A stretch of DNA of 47,262 nucleotides from Porticoccaceae bacterium (GTDB lineage Bacteria; Pseudomonadota; Gammaproteobacteria; Pseudomonadales; Porticoccaceae): positions 1 through 47,262 of the forward strand of contig JALOAH010000026.1 of NCBI GenBank assembly GCA_023228865.1, read 5' to 3'. The notes under the pieces were generated by a model that saw nothing but the letters and a program-made list of their open reading frames with translations, made no database searches and was not told the origin of the DNA. The translations under genes and the position numbers were made by a program. Every line of letters starts with the position of its first letter. Positions within the stretch are counted from its first letter, which is position 1. Below, in pieces: positions 44,379 through 47,262 of this stretch.

Positions 44379-45408
44379 GCAACTGCAGCAACACCTGAAA
44401 GGTGTACTGTCGCCTGTCTATCTGATTTGCGGCGATGAACCCCTGCTGGCTCAGGAAGCGGCCGACGCCATCAGAGCGGGGGCTCGCGCCCAGGGCTTTG
44501 GCGAGCGCGAGCTATTTCATGCCGACGCCGGATTCGACTGGCAGCAGCTGCTCGCTGAAGCCAATGCCTTGTCTCTTTTTGCCGACAAAAAAATCCTTGA
44601 AGTCCGGATCAACAGCGGCAAGCCGGGCGACAAGGGTGCCAAGGCGTTGACGGAGTATTGCAGCTCGCCATCGCCGGATAATCTGCTGCTGGTGATTACC
44701 CCCAAGCTCGACAGCAGCGCCATGCGCAGCAAATGGGTAAAAACTCTGGAGGACAGCGGTGTCCTTATTCAGGTGTGGCCGGTCAATAGCCCACAGATGC
44801 CGCAATGGATTTCCCAGCGCCTGCACCAGGCGGGCATTCGCGCCAGTGGCAGCGCCATTGAGATCCTCGCCGATCGTGTTGAAGGCAACCTGCTGGCAGC
44901 CATTCAGGAGATCGAGAAGCTCAAGCTCCTCGCCCACGACGGCGAAGTGGACGCCACCACCATGTCCACCGTGGTTGCCGACAGCGCCCGCTTCAATGTC
45001 TTCTCGCTGATTGACAAGGTTCTCGAAGGCGACGCCCAGGGCGCTGCCCGCATACTGCGCGGCCTGCGCGAAGAGGGTACCGAAGTCCTGGTGATTCTAT
45101 GGGCGCTGGCGCGGGAATTGCGTCTCCTTATCGCCGCCGCCGACGCCCGCAATTACCACGATTCCATCGACAATGTCTTTAAAAAACACAAGGTGTGGGA
45201 CAAACGCCAGCCTTTGGTTAAAAGCGCCCTGCGCCGCCTCAAATTGCCCCATCTGCGCATGCTGCTGCGCCAGGCAGCGGTGGTGGATCGCACCGTAAAG
45301 GGTATGCGCAACGCCAACCCCTGGGAAGAACTCACCGCCCTGGTAATGAGCTTTGCCGGTGCGCCGACCCTTTCCGCCCAAAGCGTACGCCTCGCCATTA
45401 ATGACTGA
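44362..45408 (+). CDS. holA: DNA polymerase III delta subunit
   Basis: The 348-residue clamp-loader subunit that opens the beta clamp. It shows VYLICGDEPLLAQEAADAIR at the N-terminus and a degenerate AAA+ fold. The C-terminal domain includes the GTEVLVILWALARELRLL and AVVDRTVKGM segments. The place after lptE is conserved. It is followed by a 148-base spacer before the TerC gene. Confidence 0.95.
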   Translation: MRLRPEQLQQHLKGVLSPVYLICGDEPLLAQEAADAIRAGARAQGFGERELFHADAGFDWQQLLAEANALSLFADKKILEVRINSGKPGDKGAKALTEYCSSPSPDNLLLVITPKLDSSAMRSKWVKTLEDSGVLIQVWPVNSPQMPQWISQRLHQAGIRASGSAIEILADRVEGNLLAAIQEIEKLKLLAHDGEVDATTMSTVVADSARFNVFSLIDKVLEGDAQGAARILRGLREEGTEVLVILWALARELRLLIAAADARNYHDSIDNVFKKHKVWDKRQPLVKSALRRLKLPHLRMLLRQAAVVDRTVKGMRNANPWEELTALVMSFAGAPTLSAQSVRLAIND

Positions 45409-45556
45409 CACCGCAAAATCTTACCCCCCCTGTTTGCGCCAAAAAAATTGTCTTCCCAGCCGCAGAGCTATTGCCGCGACCACGCCCCCTGCTGCACACT
45501 GGCGCCCATCTGTTTTATGTCGACAGCCACTGAATTAACGATCACCGGATACCCCT

Positions 45557-46330
45557 ATGTTTGAATGGATCGCAAGTCCCGAAGCCTGGATGGCGCTTGC
45601 CACCCTCACCGCCCTTGAAATCGTCCTCGGCATCGACAACATTATTTTTATCTCCATACTTGTTGGCCGCCTGCCGGAGCAGCGGCGCAATCTCGCGCGC
45701 AATCTGGGTTTGGCACTAGCCATGATCACCCGCCTGCTGTTGCTGGCCAGCATCGCCTGGGTGATGGGGCTGACCGAAACCCTGTTTTCGGTATTCGACC
45801 ATGCCATCTCCGGGCGCGACATCATTCTTATCGGCGGCGGTCTCTTTCTGCTGTTCAAGGCTACCCATGAAATTCACAACAGCCTCGAGGGCAGCGACGA
45901 CGCCGGCAATACGGCCACAGGTGTTGCAGCTGCCAGCTTTGGCATGATTCTGGCGCAAATCGCCATTCTCGATATTATTTTTTCCCTGGATTCGGTGATT
46001 ACCGCAGTAGGTTTAGTGAGCGACATTAGCATTATGGCCATCGCCATTATCACCGCCGTGCTGGTGATGCTGTTTGCCGCCAAAGCCATCGGCGAATTTG
46101 TCGATCGCCACCCCACCATCAAAATGCTGGCGCTGTCCTTTCTGATTTTGGTGGGAGTGACACTGATTGTCGAAGGTTTCGATGTTCATGTGCCCAAAGG
46201 CTATATCTATTTCGCCATGGCCTTTTCCGTCGCTGTGGAAATGCTCAATATACGTTTGCGCAAAAAAGCGACGACGCCTGTAGTGCTTCACAAGCAGATG
46301 CCAACCGACAGAGCGTCCATGGGAGACTAG
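45557..46330 (+). CDS. TerC family integral membrane protein
   Basis: A 257-residue protein with about seven helices and the TerC signatures ALEIVLGIDNIIFISIL and DIIFSLDSVITAVGLV, whose conserved acidic residues likely bind metal. TerC proteins were named for tellurite resistance; many members export manganese or protect secreted proteins by metallation. No other Ter genes are near. The role here is inferred. Confidence 0.92.
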   Translation: MFEWIASPEAWMALATLTALEIVLGIDNIIFISILVGRLPEQRRNLARNLGLALAMITRLLLLASIAWVMGLTETLFSVFDHAISGRDIILIGGGLFLLFKATHEIHNSLEGSDDAGNTATGVAAASFGMILAQIAILDIIFSLDSVITAVGLVSDISIMAIAIITAVLVMLFAAKAIGEFVDRHPTIKMLALSFLILVGVTLIVEGFDVHVPKGYIYFAMAFSVAVEMLNIRLRKKATTPVVLHKQMPTDRASMGD

Positions 46331-46388
46331 TTATCGTTGACGCCACTGAAGCAAAACACTTTGAGTCACTAAAAAAAGCAGGCTAACT

Positions 46389-46493
46389 ATGGATAAGGCT
46401 CGTGAAAAGGAAGCTTCCGGCACGATTGTTTCATCGCACCAACCGCGCTGGAGGCAAGTTCTGCCAAAATTTGCATCCATAGGTGTTTTTTGA
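46389..46493 (+). CDS. Possible small protein or truncated gene start (34 residues)
   Basis: A short frame (MDKAREKEASGTIVSSHQPR...) ends in WRQVLPKFASIGVF, which looks like the cytoplasmic N-terminus of a membrane transporter just before its first helix, cut off by a TGA. It may be a broken remnant. It lies in the 232-base gap between terC and the luxR-like gene, whose base composition falls sharply towards AT. Confidence 0.28.
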   Translation: MDKAREKEASGTIVSSHQPRWRQVLPKFASIGVF

Positions 46494-46562
46494 TAGTTTG
46501 CTTACTTACTCACAAGAAAAAAGATAGCTCTCATATAGCAAAAAATTTTTGATGGTGAAAAT

Positions 46563-47262
46563 ATGCAAAGTTATAATTTCGAGCTTTCCAACAGCTCCTA
46601 TGCAAATCAAGTCATGCAGAAATCAGGGGCAAACGGGGTATCACTTTTTCTATTCGATAACAGTCATGGGAAAACAACGCCTGTTTCTTTTATTTATCAT
46701 AAACATCTTTCAAAAGATGCCCTTAATAACTATGCAACCAACCTTTACCACTATGATCCATTGATACCCAAAAACAAATCTATCTACCACAGTTGTAATA
46801 ATTTTACCGGGGTAACCACGCAGGGCGATATTAAGAAAACAAACTACCTAACCAGAAATAATAGTAATAATAAATATTGGAATTATTTTTCTCAGCTGGG
46901 ATTTCATGAAACAGGAGTAAGCTACAAAGCCATTTCACCCAATATTTATTTGGTAATCGGCCTGAATTTGATAGAAAAAAGAAGGCATCTGTCCGTCGAA
47001 TCGGCCGTGCAACACATGGAAAATTGGTTGCAAGAGAGCTGCGATTACATCATCGACTTTTCTGTCAGAAATTATAATGGGGAGTTCTTGCAAAAGAACG
47101 CTGAATCCTGTCTGGACGACCTTTCAAAACAATTAACGAATCGTGAATTTCAGGTAGTTTGCGAATTGCTTCAGGGTAAAAGCAACAAGCAAATCGCTCA
47201 CACATTATCATTATCCGAATATACGATTGAAAATTATCTACGGCGAATTTATAAAAAATTCA
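46563..47262 (+). CDS. LuxR-type transcriptional regulator (partial, runs off the window)
   Basis: The frame from ATG 46563 stays open for 233 codons to the window edge. The last 43 residues (LTNREFQVVCELLQGKSNKQ, then IAHTLSLSEYTIENYLRRIYKKF) are a LuxR helix-turn-helix. The first ~185 residues form a domain I do not recognise; it could be an autoinducer- or signal-sensing domain but lacks clear motifs. The gene is strongly AT-rich compared with leuS-holA-terC, a sign of recent acquisition. The DNA-binding call is firm; signal and targets are unknown. Confidence 0.75.
   Translation, partial: MQSYNFELSNSSYANQVMQKSGANGVSLFLFDNSHGKTTPVSFIYHKHLSKDALNNYATNLYHYDPLIPKNKSIYHSCNNFTGVTTQGDIKKTNYLTRNNSNNKYWNYFSQLGFHETGVSYKAISPNIYLVIGLNLIEKRRHLSVESAVQHMENWLQESCDYIIDFSVRNYNGEFLQKNAESCLDDLSKQLTNREFQVVCELLQGKSNKQIAHTLSLSEYTIENYLRRIYKKF

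Overview
The window looks like a chromosomal segment of a marine-type gammaproteobacterium, most like the Cellvibrionales/Spongiibacteraceae. The housekeeping order supports this: mrdA-rodA-mltB-rlpA-dacA-ybeD-lipB-lipA and leuS-lptE-holA are classical gammaproteobacterial blocks. The sphingomonad-style TonB receptors and the P450/TetR content fit a lipid- or terpenoid-degrading lifestyle. This taxonomic placement is inference. There is no tRNA, rRNA or CRISPR array in the window.

Layout. (1) 1-98 is the edge of an IS3-type element. (2) 144-8840 is an AT-richer catabolic island: a six-helix membrane protein, a TonB-dependent receptor, a NorF/NorE-like pair, a MITE, a 3Fe-4S ferredoxin, a 6-oxocamphor-hydrolase-like crotonase, a cytochrome P450, a TetR regulator and a short-chain dehydrogenase. 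Five copies of a palindrome AAACAA-N4-TTGTTT sit in front of the TonB receptor (two), the P450 operon, tetR and the SDR, so the island reads as one TetR regulon. (3) 9101-12431 holds small proteins, a photolyase and DUF1244. (4) 12460-20615 is the lipoate and cell-wall elongation block on the minus strand. (5) 20944-22761 has a TonB-C protein, a small RHH-like protein, and divergent bfr/bfd genes with a Fur box. (6) 22908-29471 is a second island: a TetR regulator, a rifampin-phosphotransferase-like dikinase and a second TonB receptor. Their promoters share another 19-bp operator-like sequence. An eroded EamA transporter end and an IS1380-like transposase end lie around it. (7) 29828-41212 holds pyrD, a MoxR/Bat operon (MoxR, DUF58, DUF4381, BatA, fused BatB-BatC, BatD), an orphan ParA, trmO, a zinc-ribbon protein and NnrU. 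(8) 41325-46330 holds leuS-lptE-holA and TerC. (9) The end is a low-GC stretch with a LuxR-type regulator cut by the window edge.

Main biological reading. In island 2, the crotonase keeps the residues recalled as catalytic in 6-oxocamphor hydrolase, at the same residue numbers (Trp40, Phe82, His122, His145, Asp154, Glu244). With a P450, a 3Fe-4S ferredoxin and an SDR under the same operator, this suggests hydroxylation of a bicyclic ketone, oxidation to a beta-diketone and retro-Claisen ring opening, coupled to TonB-dependent uptake. The substrate is unknown; a camphor-like terpenoid is the simplest model. Island 6 has the same logic (TetR, TonB receptor, catabolic enzyme), with an unusual ATP-dependent dikinase in place of the P450.
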